The notes under the pieces are model-generated. The model saw only the letters and a program-made list of their open reading frames with translations, was not told the DNA's origin and ran no database searches. Positions 34,641-45,718 of a DNA stretch of 64,000 bases are shown here, piece after piece. Within the stretch, counting starts at the first letter, position 1, and each line of letters begins with the position of its first letter. Where the stretch lies: NCBI GenBank assembly GCA_026120185.1, contig JANUWF010001165.1:3596001-3660000 (forward strand), written 5' to 3'. The stretch comes from Voacanga thouarsii (taxonomy: Eukaryota; Streptophyta; Magnoliopsida; Gentianales; Apocynaceae). The translations under genes were made by a program, and so were the position numbers.

Positions 34641-35105
34641 GATGGGTCAAAAAAAGAGGATGGTTTAGTGTGTTTGTGAGGTTTGAAAATTTGTTTTGTT
34701 TAAGGCATTTTGACTCAAACAAATACACTTTGCAAAAAAACAAAAATGTTTTTTTTCTCATTTAAAACCTTTTCCATAAATTTGGATTTTCAAGAAAAAT
34801 AATGCTCAAAATATCATTGGCAATGTCTAACGCAAATAGCCAAAGTACAATATCAAACCACAATATCACTCAAGTGGACTATCAAACTGTAGTCTCAATA
34901 AGGTCCCCAAGAAGAATATCACATTTCTGTTCAAAATGTGCCTACAATATTGGCAAAGTAAAAAATTCCAGCAAAATATAAAAACAACATTAGTAGCACA
35001 AAAATCATAACCCAATTTTCTCATGCCGAGTTTCAGCTCCAAATAAGCTCAACAAGAATATTGCTAAGCAAAGTAAATATTTTCTCAAAATACAATATGA
35101 ATGAA
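34641..35105. other. AT-rich sequence left of the Sirevirus-like LTR, nothing recognised
   Basis: Probably more of the AL-2 interior. No open frame, primer site or repeat unit could be identified. Confidence 0.4.
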
Positions 35106-36333
35106 TGTTATGAAAATTCAAGAAGAAAGCTAAAAAACCTTAGGGGGTGAATAATGTTTTGGCAAATTAAAAAAAACGCTCTTCAGTAAAATCTATTTTG
35201 ATAGAAAGTAATGTTCTTAGAATAAAGCAAGATGCACAATGTAATTAATGCTGGATTAAAAATAGGTTGGTTAGAGTCTTTAAAGATTTCTTTATGGAAC
35301 TAAGAAAATTTGAGCTAGGAAGATTTGTAGCTGATCCGAAAATAAATGCAGAGAGATTTGATGCGGGATTTATAGTGGTTCGATAATCCCAGATCAACAT
35401 CCACTACCTTCAGCTCACACTTAAGGATTTTTAACCAGATTTCATTCACCCAACTCAATGTTATCAATCTGTACCAAATACAAGAGAGGATCTCCACACT
35501 CGATTTTTTAAAACCTCTCAATCAAACAACAAATCAAGGTTCACTCCAAATGGGTTTTACACCACAACCTTGATACACAAATATGATTGAAGATAAATGA
35601 AACAAAAGTGGCTCACTTCTTTAGATAGATATACACGAAGAAAAAGTTCAAAAACTTTTACCTTTTAAACACAATTTGATTTCATTTTGAAGCGATTTGA
35701 TAAATGAGATATTTATTTTTTTATAGAGTAATAGTGTTTCTTAGAAGAATAGGACAAAAATCTTACTTTCAAATCGAGTTTTGAAACCTTTTATAGAGGG
35801 ATAAAATGGAATTGTAATGGCTAGAAAACAGCTAGTTTTCGCTCTCAGATTTGCTAGAGTTTTGGATGATGGTGCATCCATATGGTACGTCCAAAATGGT
35901 ACTTTTTCTGATAGAATCGATTTGACACTGTTCACATGATTTTGGATGAAACTTTTGGTTGCAGGTTCACTCAAATCACTCAATCCAAAATTCTGAGGAT
36001 TTAAAACTTTGAAATCTTTTTGTTTTAGTACTTCAAGGTGGAATTAAACTAAATCATAAGATAAAGAAATTTACACAGAGAAATACCTTAACAAAGTTTC
36101 CTAGTCCAAGGTTCTTCCATTACTGTTTCTTGGTATGCAATCTCTTAAGCTTGATCTTCTTCTTGATTTTCCATTCTCAGATTTTATTGCTTCAAGAGTT
36201 GCTTAGCAATCATATTTCTACGCCTCGGAAAAACTGAGATTAAACATGTCCTATAACAAGTAGATCACGCAAGTTAGTCCTCTTGAATGTTTGTCATAAG
36301 TCAAAACATAGGAGACCGCCCTTAGGGCTAACA
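35106..36333 (-). repeat. 3' LTR of the Sirevirus-like remnant
   Basis: On the minus strand it starts TGTTAGCCCTAAGGGCGG at 36333, directly after the polypurine motif, and probably ends TTTCATAACA at 35106. It includes blocks typical of the lineage, such as GGTTTTACACCACAACCTTG (plus strand, near 35550). The inner boundary is firm; the outer boundary is inferred from TG...CA ends only. Confidence 0.65.
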
Positions 36334-36360
36334 ATCTCTCCCTTTTTGAGTGATGACAAA
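36334..36360 (-). promoter_or_regulatory. Polypurine motif next to the Sirevirus-like LTR
   Basis: On the minus strand TTTGTCATCA is followed by CTCAAAAAGGGAGAGAT and then the LTR start. Confidence 0.7.
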
Positions 36361-37978
36361 CATGATGGGATTGTGAAATAAAAAATAAGGATATGTACAG
36401 TATGTACATATTTAGACCAAAAGAAATAAGAATATTTTTTGTTGAAGTGTAATATCTATTTATAGGCCTCAAAGTGTGTTTATGAGATTACAATTAAGGA
36501 AAATCAAAGCATATACTCACAAAAATGGCTCAATGACACGACTACCTCGATATTCTACTTTCTTCCATCACACGACTATTCCTTAAAAGAACAGCCATAA
36601 TAAAAATTGTATAAATATGTACATAAGGAGTTATAGTAAATAAATCATAATATGAGATGCTCCCCCTTAATATGTGCGTATATGAATATCTGTAAAGTAT
36701 AATAATTAGAGGTGCGTTTTGAGAGAAAATTGGAGTCAACTTTTGGACATGCAAAATGTGCATCCAAAACTGGGTGAAGGAGAGTATAGAACTTTTTAAC
36801 TTTAAGTTTTGGATGTCTAAAATATGTGTCCAAAATAAGGTAAGATTTAGACAGATACTGACTCCTTTAAAAGAACTTAATTTCGGGCTGGACTTTTGAT
36901 CAAGAGAATGGGTGTCCAAAACTCCCCTGTCAAAGTGCAGGAGACAATGGGATTTCAGAAATTTTGATCCATCCTAGTTTCTCAAAGAGTTTTAGTCTTT
37001 AAGGAAAGTTTTATGCAATAAGAGATATCTAAATAACTATCCTTATTATCTAAGATTTTTAACAAGGAATATATCATAGAAGCATATCATAATAGCTTTG
37101 AAAAACTAGATTCACCAACAACTCCAGTCTTAACGATACCTTTATACCTGAAGAGAACACCTTTAACGGAAAGTAAGATATCAACCTAGTTTCTTTTTGG
37201 ACATCAACAACTGTGATCACATATCATAAACTAATAAAAATTTCACAGCATGCTGGTTTAATCAAATCTAGATCTCGACATAAATTCCATAGAGAGAATC
37301 ACAGGATCTTAATAGCATGCAGAATTAGCATATGAATCTGTTTCAGTGTAGAACATCAATTCAAGGCACAAAACCGCACAACCATCAGCTTATCTAGGGA
37401 AATAAGAATTAGACAACTCAAAGATAGTGAACAGTTAATCAACGGTGCAGATTTAACAATACAGCCACAAAGAGCATAGCACAATAACATAGTGTAGTGT
37501 TCAATTAAATTACCACCATTCTTTCATAGTGTAAGTGCACACTCACACATACATACTTACCTGATCACATTAATTCTAGCACAACAATCATAATCATAAT
37601 TCAGCCAGCACAACAAGCACAATCCAGCTAGCTACCATTCATACCAAGCATAATCCACTTTCTCCCCTTTTTGTCATCAATCAAAATAGAGAGTAATAAG
37701 TAAATATATGAATTAGTGATAATTATATATATGAAGTATTCATAAGTTGAGCAGAGATAGTAGTTCAAAGACAGAAAATAAATTGTTTAAATGATGGAGC
37801 GGAAAGAAAAAATTGTTCAATATAGCAGTAAGAATGGGTTTTAGTAGAGGTCAGCTGGAGTTTAGTCTACTAATCTGGTCACTCAGGAAATGTGAACTGT
37901 CTTAATCTTTGACCCGGCACCCTCTCTGGAGTGTTGGCTAGCAAGCCTACTTGATTTCCTCTTGACTACCACATATTT
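36361..37978 (-). other. Sirevirus-like 3' non-coding region with repeats
   Basis: About 1.6 kb without a recognisable gene between the env-like relic and the LTR. It has a second polypurine-like motif at 37659-37680 (minus strand GATGACAAAAAGGGGAGAAA) and three copies of a GTCCAAAA/ATCCAAAA-ended unit at 36740-36920. A 125-codon minus-strand frame (36542-36919) runs through those repeats and looks spurious. Confidence 0.55.
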
Positions 37979-39430
37979 TTATCTCTTCCCAGATGAGGCA
38001 CGAGGTGCAAATGGGGTAAGAGGTGCAACATCTTCTTGATAAGGGGATTTTTCTTTATCATCTGCAGGGACTATCACTTTCTCAGTAGCTTGCTCTTTTG
38101 TAGTTTCTTCTTCGGCCTTAGGAACTGTTTTCTCTGCAACTGCCTTTGTTGGAGATGGTGTTGACGGAGCAGACACCGGTTCATCCATTCTCTCCTTTTC
38201 CTCCACAACAGTTAGCCTGTTTCCAAGAGTTTGAATCTCTAAACTAAGACCATCTAGATTAACACCTAGAGAATTGATAGCATCCATAATGCTTTCAGTT
38301 AATCCTTTATCCTGAGCCCTCTGTTTCCCTTTGGCAGAAGATTCTTCCAGAAATTCTACCTCAATTTTCCTTTTGACTCTAATAGAAGGGGCATTCTTGC
38401 CTTTAGCTTTCGCTTTTAACAGTTTTTCCCTTACCTACTATATCACAAAGCAGCTTCCATTCATCTTCCAATCTCACATATCCCATGCGCTCAAAAGATT
38501 CAAAGCCGTATACATTCATTTTTGAGGGCACAGGAGGGACTGAATTTAAATTAACATCAAATGCCTAAACACCTTCGTCAGCAAAGTTCCATAAGTCAGT
38601 GCCTTGCTAGAGGTGTTTTGGTCTATATCATCAATTTTTCAACTAGAAACCCAAAACTTATTTTCCTGCTTTCAGCCAGTGCCAGCCTAATCACCAATTG
38701 CAATATGTTGATGGAGGTTTTATGTCTAGAGCTTAGGAACACTGTGGTTGAGACCATGTGGTACATAATCCTACCCTTTCCATTCAACCACTTTGTGTTT
38801 TTGTCACTAGAGTTCTTGAAACTCCTTCCACTAGTGAACATTTCTTCAAACTTCCTTAAATCGAACATATCAGTTCCTTCTAGAAATTTATTCAGTTCAA
38901 AGTACTGAATTCCATCATCTCTAACCTCACGCTCTCGATTTAATATATGGTGGTCAAACTCGATATTTTTACCCCTGACTCTAAAGGTGTACCGTATGAT
39001 CATAAACACACCTCTAATTTCATCTAGTCGCCCTTTTCTTAGGTTAGCATTGATTTTTCAAATAAGCGAGGTAAACAGTTTTTCATCAACGGATAGCATA
39101 CTTCCCCAACCAACAGATTCAAATATATTTAACACATTTGAAAAATTCAGAAAAGATGATGGATTTACCCGATAGCCAATAATCACATTTCGATTTCTTG
39201 AAACCCATTCATTATAATCTGATTCACCTCTTGAATCTAAAAAGCGAGGTACCTGGGTTTAAAAACTTTCTTGTTCCGGAGACGATTTAGAGGAGTCATA
39301 ATGGGAAGCTGAGAATTCTTGAGTGACTTCATTTCCTTTGTTTGTTGCTGATGACTTCTTCTTTATCATCATAGATATTTTTTGGACCTTTTTTTATTTC
39401 GATTTGTTTGATTTTGTTTTCGCCATTGTG
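37979..39430 (-). pseudogene. env-like ORF relic downstream of pol, Sirevirus-like
   Basis: On the minus strand a basic N-terminus begins at about 39426 (Lys/Ser-rich, with an early stop). It is followed by a middle region of about 130 codons open from 39009 to 38623, and a Pro/Thr/Glu-rich C-terminal region open from 38287 to 37979. The position after RNase H and before the LTR matches the extra ORF of Sirevirus-type elements, usually called env-like; its role in plants is unproven. Several stops and frame changes break it. I see no clear signal peptide or membrane anchor. The middle part also resembles plant transposon proteins of unknown function, so the env-like label rests mainly on position. 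Confidence 0.55.
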
Positions 39431-39854
39431 GTCAGAGGATGAGGGTTTGAATTCTCGGTTGTTCAGAGAAAAAAACTCAGAGGATTTTGAGGAAGAGAGG
39501 ATAAAGTAGAGTTGGTTTCAGAATTTGAGAAAGAGAGATGAGAGAAAGTCCTTTAGGAGTTCCAAGGAAGTAGTGATAGAAAGTACACTCAAGTACATTG
39601 AAAAATCCATTTTCATCAGAGATTTCAAAAGACATCTTGAGAAAAGCGCTAATATTTTGAAATTCAAAAATGAAAATCTAGAAGCAGTAATTTTAAAATA
39701 AAATACGAACCATCAGAGATGATTCCATTTTGAATCCAAGCTTGATCTAAAAGGTACATCCAAATCGAAAGTTCTTCAAAAGAGAGTTTTGGACTTCAAA
39801 AGTTGTGTCTTTAGTGGTTTTGCAAAACAAAAAAATCTTGAGCAAACATGTCAA

Positions 39855-40215
39855 TCACATGATCTTAGTAATTCCTAAACTTCTTCTCAAATTGAAGAAT
39901 CTTTCTTCGTCCAGAGGTTTTGTAAAGATATCACAGAGTTGTTCATCTGTTGAAATATATTCAACACATACATCTCCCTTAAGCACATGATCACGGATAA
40001 AATGATGTTTAACCTCTACATGCTTGGTCCTAGAATGTTGAACAGGATTCTTAGTTACATTGATAGCACTTGTATTGTCACATAATATAGGTACGCAATT
40101 AAAATTAAGGCCAAAATCAAGCAGTGTATTTTTTATCCACAAAATTTGTGCGAAACAGTTGCAATGTATTCGACCTCGGTTATGGATAAGGATACACAAG
40201 TTTGTTCTTGCTATG
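39855..40215 (-). pseudogene. Sirevirus-like copia RNase H, C-terminal end
   Basis: The frame reads ITEVEYIA in one frame, then ILCDNTSAINVTKNP, HSRTKHVEVKHHFIRDHVLK, and IFTKPLDEERF. These are the standard end motifs of copia RNase H in the Sirevirus/Maximus lineage. The Asp of the LCDNTSAI motif is kept. One frameshift lies near 40150 and the upstream domain is absent. RNase H would remove RNA from the RNA-DNA hybrid. Confidence 0.88.
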
Positions 40216-40231
40216 TCATGACACTAGAGAG

Positions 40232-42109
40232 TGTCTAAGAAATTAGCAATAACCGTTTGTGCTTTTTCCTTCAACTCATTATATGCATATTTTACATATC
40301 ATTTATGCTTTATAGTCTTTATAATTTACTATAGATTGCTACTTAACCCCATACTTTCACATTGTTTGATGTATTCTGCAATGATTGGAAATTACAAGTG
40401 GAATTCAAGGAGAAAACTATTGAAACAGAGCTTAACTGAAGCTGCATGCCATCATCTAGGTTACTATGCACGCCGTCATGCATCTCCTGGGTTTTAGAAC
40501 AAGATACTAGTAGCTCTCAGTGCCATATACACCACCTTCTACGGCACCGTACATTTTCAGAGTTCAAAAATATCAAAACTTCAAGGAGCTAACGGTTACA
40601 GCATGATTACAACATATAATGAGATGAAGTACTACGATGCCGTTTCAAGGCTAATACAAGTAATGGAAAGCATCTACAGTGTCATGCATAACACATTCTA
40701 GGATGCCGTGCAACATCACATATTAGCCTTTGTTCTGTAATTTTTAAGATATTTCAATGGGCATCGATAAATAATTAGTTTCTAATGCTAAGAGTCAGTC
40801 GTTGGCAACCAAAAAGACAAAAGAACTCCAAGAGAGCTTAAGAAACACCAGGAGAAGATCAGAGTTCAGAAATATCAAAATGTCTGGAAGCCAACGGTGT
40901 CATGCACCAAAATTTCTATTCCCCCCTGCATGATTACAACACACAATGACATGAAGTCCCACGATATCGTTTCAAGGCCAATGCAACTAATAGAAAGCAC
41001 CCATGTTGCGGTGTATAACACTTTCCATGAGGTCATGCAACATTGTAGATTAGCCCTTATTATGCAATTTTCAGGACTTTTCAATGGGTATATGTAAATA
41101 TATCAGTTTTTAGTACTAAAAGTCAGTCATTAGTGGCCAAAAACATGAAAGAACTCCTAGAGAGCTCAGGAAATACTAAGGAAAGAGGGATTAAGAAGAA
41201 TCAAATAAGAAGAAGAGGAGAGTTGTAGAAGAGGATCTCAAAGAAGAATAAGTTAACTTGTTTATGAGTTTTTTTTTTCTCTCAGCTACCTATAATTTGT
41301 ATTGGAAATATTGAATCTTTATGCTCTTAGTTGTATTTGAAGGGTAAGTCTTAAATTTATGTTCTTAGATTGATTTTCTTTTAGATCTATTGAATTTCCA
41401 TTCCTTATGTTTAGATCTATTGTATTGGATTGATTTTGTCAATTGATTGGTTTACTTCTAATGAATTTGAGAAATGCGGTTAGGAGCTAAACACCTAATT
41501 TTTTTATTCAATATTTATTTTTCTTCATTGGGGAATTAAACTTGGTAATCAATGGTTTATGATATTACCTAGAGATAGGGATATTATAACTTTCGGATTT
41601 TCATGGGATTTATTGCTCTTAATGCATTTTAGATTAAATTGGTGAGGTAGAAATACCCATTAGTTTTCTAGGAAAAAGAATTTCATAACTCGAGAGAGAG
41701 TGAGATTCGCGTTAGAAATCCCTCCAGTGCCTAAATTGGGAATTGATATTTTTAAGGTTATTTTCTTTACTTGACATAGATTTAGGGATGTATTTTTACA
41801 TGACGTTTATCTTTATTCTTACCTTTTAAGTGTTGTTGTGACTTTTCTATTATGAACTTGATATACTCCCTAGTATAGGAGTTTATTAGAGTTGTTTATT
41901 TACCCTATTTTTTTGTTTTATGGGCAAAACAATGATATTGCAGTAAAGTAGTAATAATTGCTATGTTCTTGTGGACATGATACTTATTTTTTCTTGTATT
42001 ATAGGAAGGGAATACTTGCCCAATTATGTTGTTTTAGTGTTTAACATTTTAATTTAAAATTTGATTGTTTGTGGATTTTTTGATAATATTTTCAACACTA
42101 AAATACGCA
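40232..42109 (+). repeat. LTR of a third Athila-like element (AL-3), probably 5' LTR
   Basis: It starts TGTCTAAGAAATTAGC and ends AAAATACGCA, like the ACGCA end of the AL-1 LTR. The end region has TTGTGGACATGATAC, comparable to the TTGAGGATCGATACTCG block of AL-1. Downstream AACAAGTGTGGATGC may be a degraded LTR-to-primer-site spacer. It contains an internal tandem duplication (40559-41190). The copia element is inserted about 20 bp after its end, so the body of AL-3 is not seen. Confidence 0.6.
40559..41190 (+). repeat. Two-copy tandem duplication inside the AL-3 LTR
   Basis: Copy 1 (40559-40860) and copy 2 (40861 to about 41190) both start AGAGTTCA-AAATATCAAAA and share ordered blocks: GCATGATTACAACA, CGTTTCAAGGC, TTCAATGGG, AGTCAGTC and AAAGAACTCC. 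They differ by many substitutions and small indels, so the duplication is old. Confidence 0.8.
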
Positions 42110-42128
42110 TAACAAGTGTGGATGCTAA

Positions 42129-43736
42129 TGTTAGGTATCTCACACATATCATATATGACGCAACGGAAAAATAAGAACGAGATATCAAACTATGATCTGC
42201 ATATGCGTGGAAAACATAACATAAAAAGATTAAAGGTAACAACTTTTTACCTTTCTTTGATCGTCTGAATAACAAAATTTTTCTTCTTCAAGTCAAGGCG
42301 CGATCCAGCAATCCTCTTGATCAAACACCACGAGAGTCGAATGTCCAGCTACTACAATCATAGTGTGTGATTATCTCTAACAGAAATCCACACGGAGGAA
42401 CATTCAAGCGCCAAGATTTTTTGTGCTAGCAGAAACAACAATGGCGGCTAGAGTTTTGATCAAGAACAACGAGAGAGAGAATTCTAAAACAGTTAGAATT
42501 CCCTAATTGTAATTGGAAATATCATGTTCTCACAATTACAATTTGGACCATAAATTATAACTAATTATAATTTGGTCACAACCACTTTCTTTCTTGCAAT
42601 TAACCCCACTATGTTATCAAATAACATCTTGAGTATATAATCTTCTATTGTGTGTAACCTATTATGTTTCCCAGTTAATTGGTAGCGAGTATGAATTAAT
42701 CCAAACGTATTTGAGATTAATAATCCATAATTAATTAGAATTAATCATATTAATTTTAATTAGGATTGGTTTATTAATTCATCAATTAATAAACCCATAT
42801 TCCCAAATCATGAGCGGTATCTAGCAGCACATCATGACCACCCAAGAATCCAGGAAGTCAAGTGTCTTGACATGAACCCTTCAATAACAAACTACTTTGT
42901 AATTAACTCCATTCACCATACAATATCTCATTTGGTTTAGAGTATGAAATTAGTGCCAACTCTCTCCAGAATATATCAATTCTGGCCTAAATATAATAGT
43001 ACTTATACCAGGAACCCACAACTCTAGATGTGTATCAATTGGAACTATTTCCAATACACAGTCGCCTTGGCCAAGACTTCTCGAGTAGTAATTCCTACAA
43101 GTGGTTGTGAGATATTTTCCCCTACTATTAGGAGTGGTGAATCCTTTACTGACCCTCTTAACTACTTTCATTTACCTCACAATATTCCCAATATCCATCC
43201 CATAGGCGATGCTCGATCTGGCTCTAGAGATTGGAATCAAAGAACAATGCTCAGCAAACAAAGTATCTTGGAGATCTCAAGTCTAACGATACTTGCACAT
43301 TTGCTATATTGAGATTATATCACTGGTACTAAATAGTTATCTATGTGATTATCTCATAGCTAGGTCATCCAATGTACTTGTTCCATTAACAAGCATCCAT
43401 GTGTTAACTTTGAGTATCTCAGTACTCACGGATATGAGAACCATTGCCTGATAAAATTAAAAAGCTTAACATATGCTAGTCTTAACGCATTAATGATGTC
43501 ATATCTCATTAATACTACGACTAGGGACTATTTAGTGACTAACACTATACAGTATAGCAGGAATCCCATATTATGATCTCTATCATGATTTCCTTAATAC
43601 AGTGTTGTAGTGAGGACTTTATCTAACAATTATATTACATAAAAGTAAACAAAGAAACTGTAAGATAAATAATGCCTTTTATTAAAATAAAATATGTCAT
43701 ATACAATGTATAAGTGATTACTTCTAAGGCATAACA
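42129..43736 (-). repeat. 3' LTR of the copia element
   Basis: 1608 bp, aligned over its length with the 5' LTR. It lacks about 115 bp present in the 5' copy (49718-49834), with the deletion bounded by GAGA-rich sequence near 42480. Confidence 0.92.
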
Positions 43737-43753
43737 CTAACAAACTCCCACTT
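43737..43753 (-). promoter_or_regulatory. Polypurine tract of the copia element
   Basis: Minus strand AAGTGGGAGTTTGTTAG directly before the LTR start TGTTATGCC. Confidence 0.85.
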
Positions 43754-43779
43754 GTACTAGAGCCAATCATTCATGTATC

Positions 43780-44345
43780 AAATATCGAATGACTCAACAT
43801 GCTTATCATTTTTCTTTTGGGATAGTGCTTTTGTAAGCGGGTCAGCTATGTTCTCATCCGTGGGAACTCTCTCTATCTTTATTTCCATAGCTGCTTCAGA
43901 AGCGGCTATGTACTCTCTATATGCTTTTGTAAGCGGGTCAGCAATAGTCTCTTGTTTGGAACTCTTCTAACTTATTGCCCCTCCGCACAACGTAAACACG
44001 TAGTCAAATTTTGATTTGAAATCATCTTTATCAGATTGAAAACTGGTATCAGTATACCCATTTATTTTCAAATCACATTCTCTATATGCTAAGAACATAT
44101 CCTTAGTCCTTTGTAAGTACTTAAGGATGTTCTTTATAGCCGCCCAATGACCCTCACCAGGGTCAGATTGGTATCTTCTTGTCAAACTGAGAGCACAAGA
44201 TACATCGGGGCTTGTACATATCTTAGCATACATGATAGATCTAACTGCTAAAGCATATGGAATCTTACTCATATGATCCCTTTCAACTTGTGTATTGGGA
44301 GACATCGACTTTGAAAGGCTTACACCATGTGACATGGGTAAAAAT
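43780..44345 (-). pseudogene. copia RNase H region with internal deletion
   Basis: The frame 44335-43967 holds the end of reverse transcriptase and the start of RNase H: SKIPYALAVRSIMYAKICTS, YTDTSFQSDKDD and FTLCGGAIS. After a frameshift it reads KQETIADPLTKAY then REYIAASEAAMEI and, within about 20 codons, ENIADPLTKALSQ. The last motif is the normal C-terminus of copia RNase H. In intact relatives several tens of residues, including the DNTGAI-type active-site segment, separate EAA from the terminal motif, so these have been deleted. A second ADPLTKA has replaced the usual ADSTTE segment. Confidence 0.8.
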
Positions 44346-44399
44346 CCCTTTTTGGATTAATTCATGCTAAACTTCTTTAGCACTTTATCTATATATGTA

Positions 44400-45718
44400 G
44401 ACTGCGAAGGACCTAGCAACCTTTTAGATCTATCTCTATAGATCCTTATTCCAAGAATATAGGTTGCTTCACCAAGATCTTTCATGGAGAATTGTATGGA
44501 CAACCAAACTTTAATCGTTTACAGGATAGGTATATCGTTTCCTATTAGTAATATGTCATCTATATAAAGCAATAAGAAAATGATTGCCCTCCCACTGACC
44601 TTCTTCTATACATAAGACTCATCCATGTTTTGAATAAAACCAAACTCTTTGATTGTTTTATCACAACGGATGTTCTAACTCCTAGAAGCTTGCTTAAGTC
44701 CATAAATGAACATTTGTAGCTTTCACACCTTTGTGCCATCATTTGATGTGAAACCCTTAGGTTGTGTCATATACACTTCCTCAGTCAAATTTTCGTTTAG
44801 GAAAGCTGTTTTCACATCCATTTGCCAAATCTCATAATCATAATGAACAACAATGGCTAGGAGTATCTTGATAGATTTTAACAAGGCTACTAGACAAAAA
44901 GGTTTCATCATAGTCAATACCATATTGTTGGCAATAACCTTTCGCCACTAGTCGTGCTTTATAGGTAACTATGTTACCATCTATGTCTGTTTTCTTCTTG
45001 AAAACCCATTTGCACCCAATAGATTTAATTCCTTTAGGTGGATCAACCAAAGTCCATACTCGGTGGTCGTACATGGAATCCATCTCTGACTTTATAGCCT
45101 TAAGCTATTTGTCAAATTTTGAACTATTTAGAACATCCTTATAGGTAGTAGACTCATCTTTATCTATAAGCAATACATCATTGTGGTCACTAATGAGAAA
45201 TTCATATCTCTCAGGTGCCACACGTATCCTACTAGACTTATGAGGTTCTTGTGCAGCAGAAGTTCATCTATTCTCTCAATAGATGTGGGATCAGACGGTT
45301 GATCCTTGTTTATTAGAACTTTTTGAACTTCACTAAATTCAATTTTACTCCCACTATCCCCTTTGAGCATGTGCTCCTTCTCTAAGAAGACGGCATGCGT
45401 AGAAACAAACACTTTATTTTTAGAGGGCAAGTAGAAGTAATATCCGAAAGATTCTTTCGGATATCCCACAAGCAAACACTTGACAAACTTACTATCGAGT
45501 TTATCTGACTATGGCCTTTTGACAAAGGCAGGACAACCCAATAATCGCAAGTGAGATAACTTTGGTTTCATACTAAAGAACATATCAAATGGGGTAGAAT
45601 CAACCAATTTTGTCGGAATTCTGTTTAGTATATAAACAGAAGTCTCTAGTAAATACCCCCAAAATGATTTTGGTAGGTCTGCAGAAGCCATCATTGTCCG
45701 TACCATGTCTAAAAAAAT
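44400..45718 (-). pseudogene. copia integrase end and reverse transcriptase, broken
   Basis: On the minus strand in order: integrase C-terminal part (45706-45509, MVRTMMASADLPKSFWGYLL), post-integrase linker (45475-45164, MLVGYPKESFGYYFY), then reverse transcriptase. Reverse transcriptase pieces are WTLVDPPKGIKSIGCKWVFK and KARLVAKGY (45083-44890), DVKTAFLNENLTEEVYMTQP (44820-44750), and the active-site YIDD at 44555-44566. Frameshifts near 45180, 44890 and 44730 and stops near 45500 break the reading. All expected domains are present in the normal copia order (integrase before reverse transcriptase), so this was a full autonomous element. Confidence 0.88.

Larger units (their letters stand above)
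30292..35105 (-). mobile_element. Athila-like element AL-2 (minus strand), 5' part missing
   Basis: A complete 3' LTR (30292-32059) is followed to the right by a polypurine-like tract, a 3' non-coding region like that of AL-1, and a relic ORF. No 5' LTR or primer site was found before the Sirevirus-like LTR at 35106. LTR start (TGTGATAGGGCC), LTR end and the 3' region all correspond to AL-1, so both belong to one broad family. Confidence 0.75.
35106..40215 (-). mobile_element. Sirevirus-like copia remnant (minus strand), 3' half
   Basis: From right to left on the minus strand: the end of a copia RNase H (39855-40215), an env-like ORF relic (37979-39430), a long non-coding region with polypurine-like motifs, and a 3' LTR (35106-36333). 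This order, with an extra ORF after pol and AAAAAGGG(G)AGA motifs preceded by GATGACAAA, is the hallmark of the Sirevirus/Maximus lineage. The 5' half is missing; the break lies near 40215, close to the AL-3 LTR. Confidence 0.75.

Noticed and set aside
36542..36919. 125-codon minus-strand open frame in the Sirevirus-like spacer
   Set aside because: It runs through degenerate repeats and has no domain; composition is explained by the repeats.
40559..41190. CRISPR-like or satellite array
   Set aside because: Only two long, diverged copies without spacers; a simple tandem duplication in an LTR.
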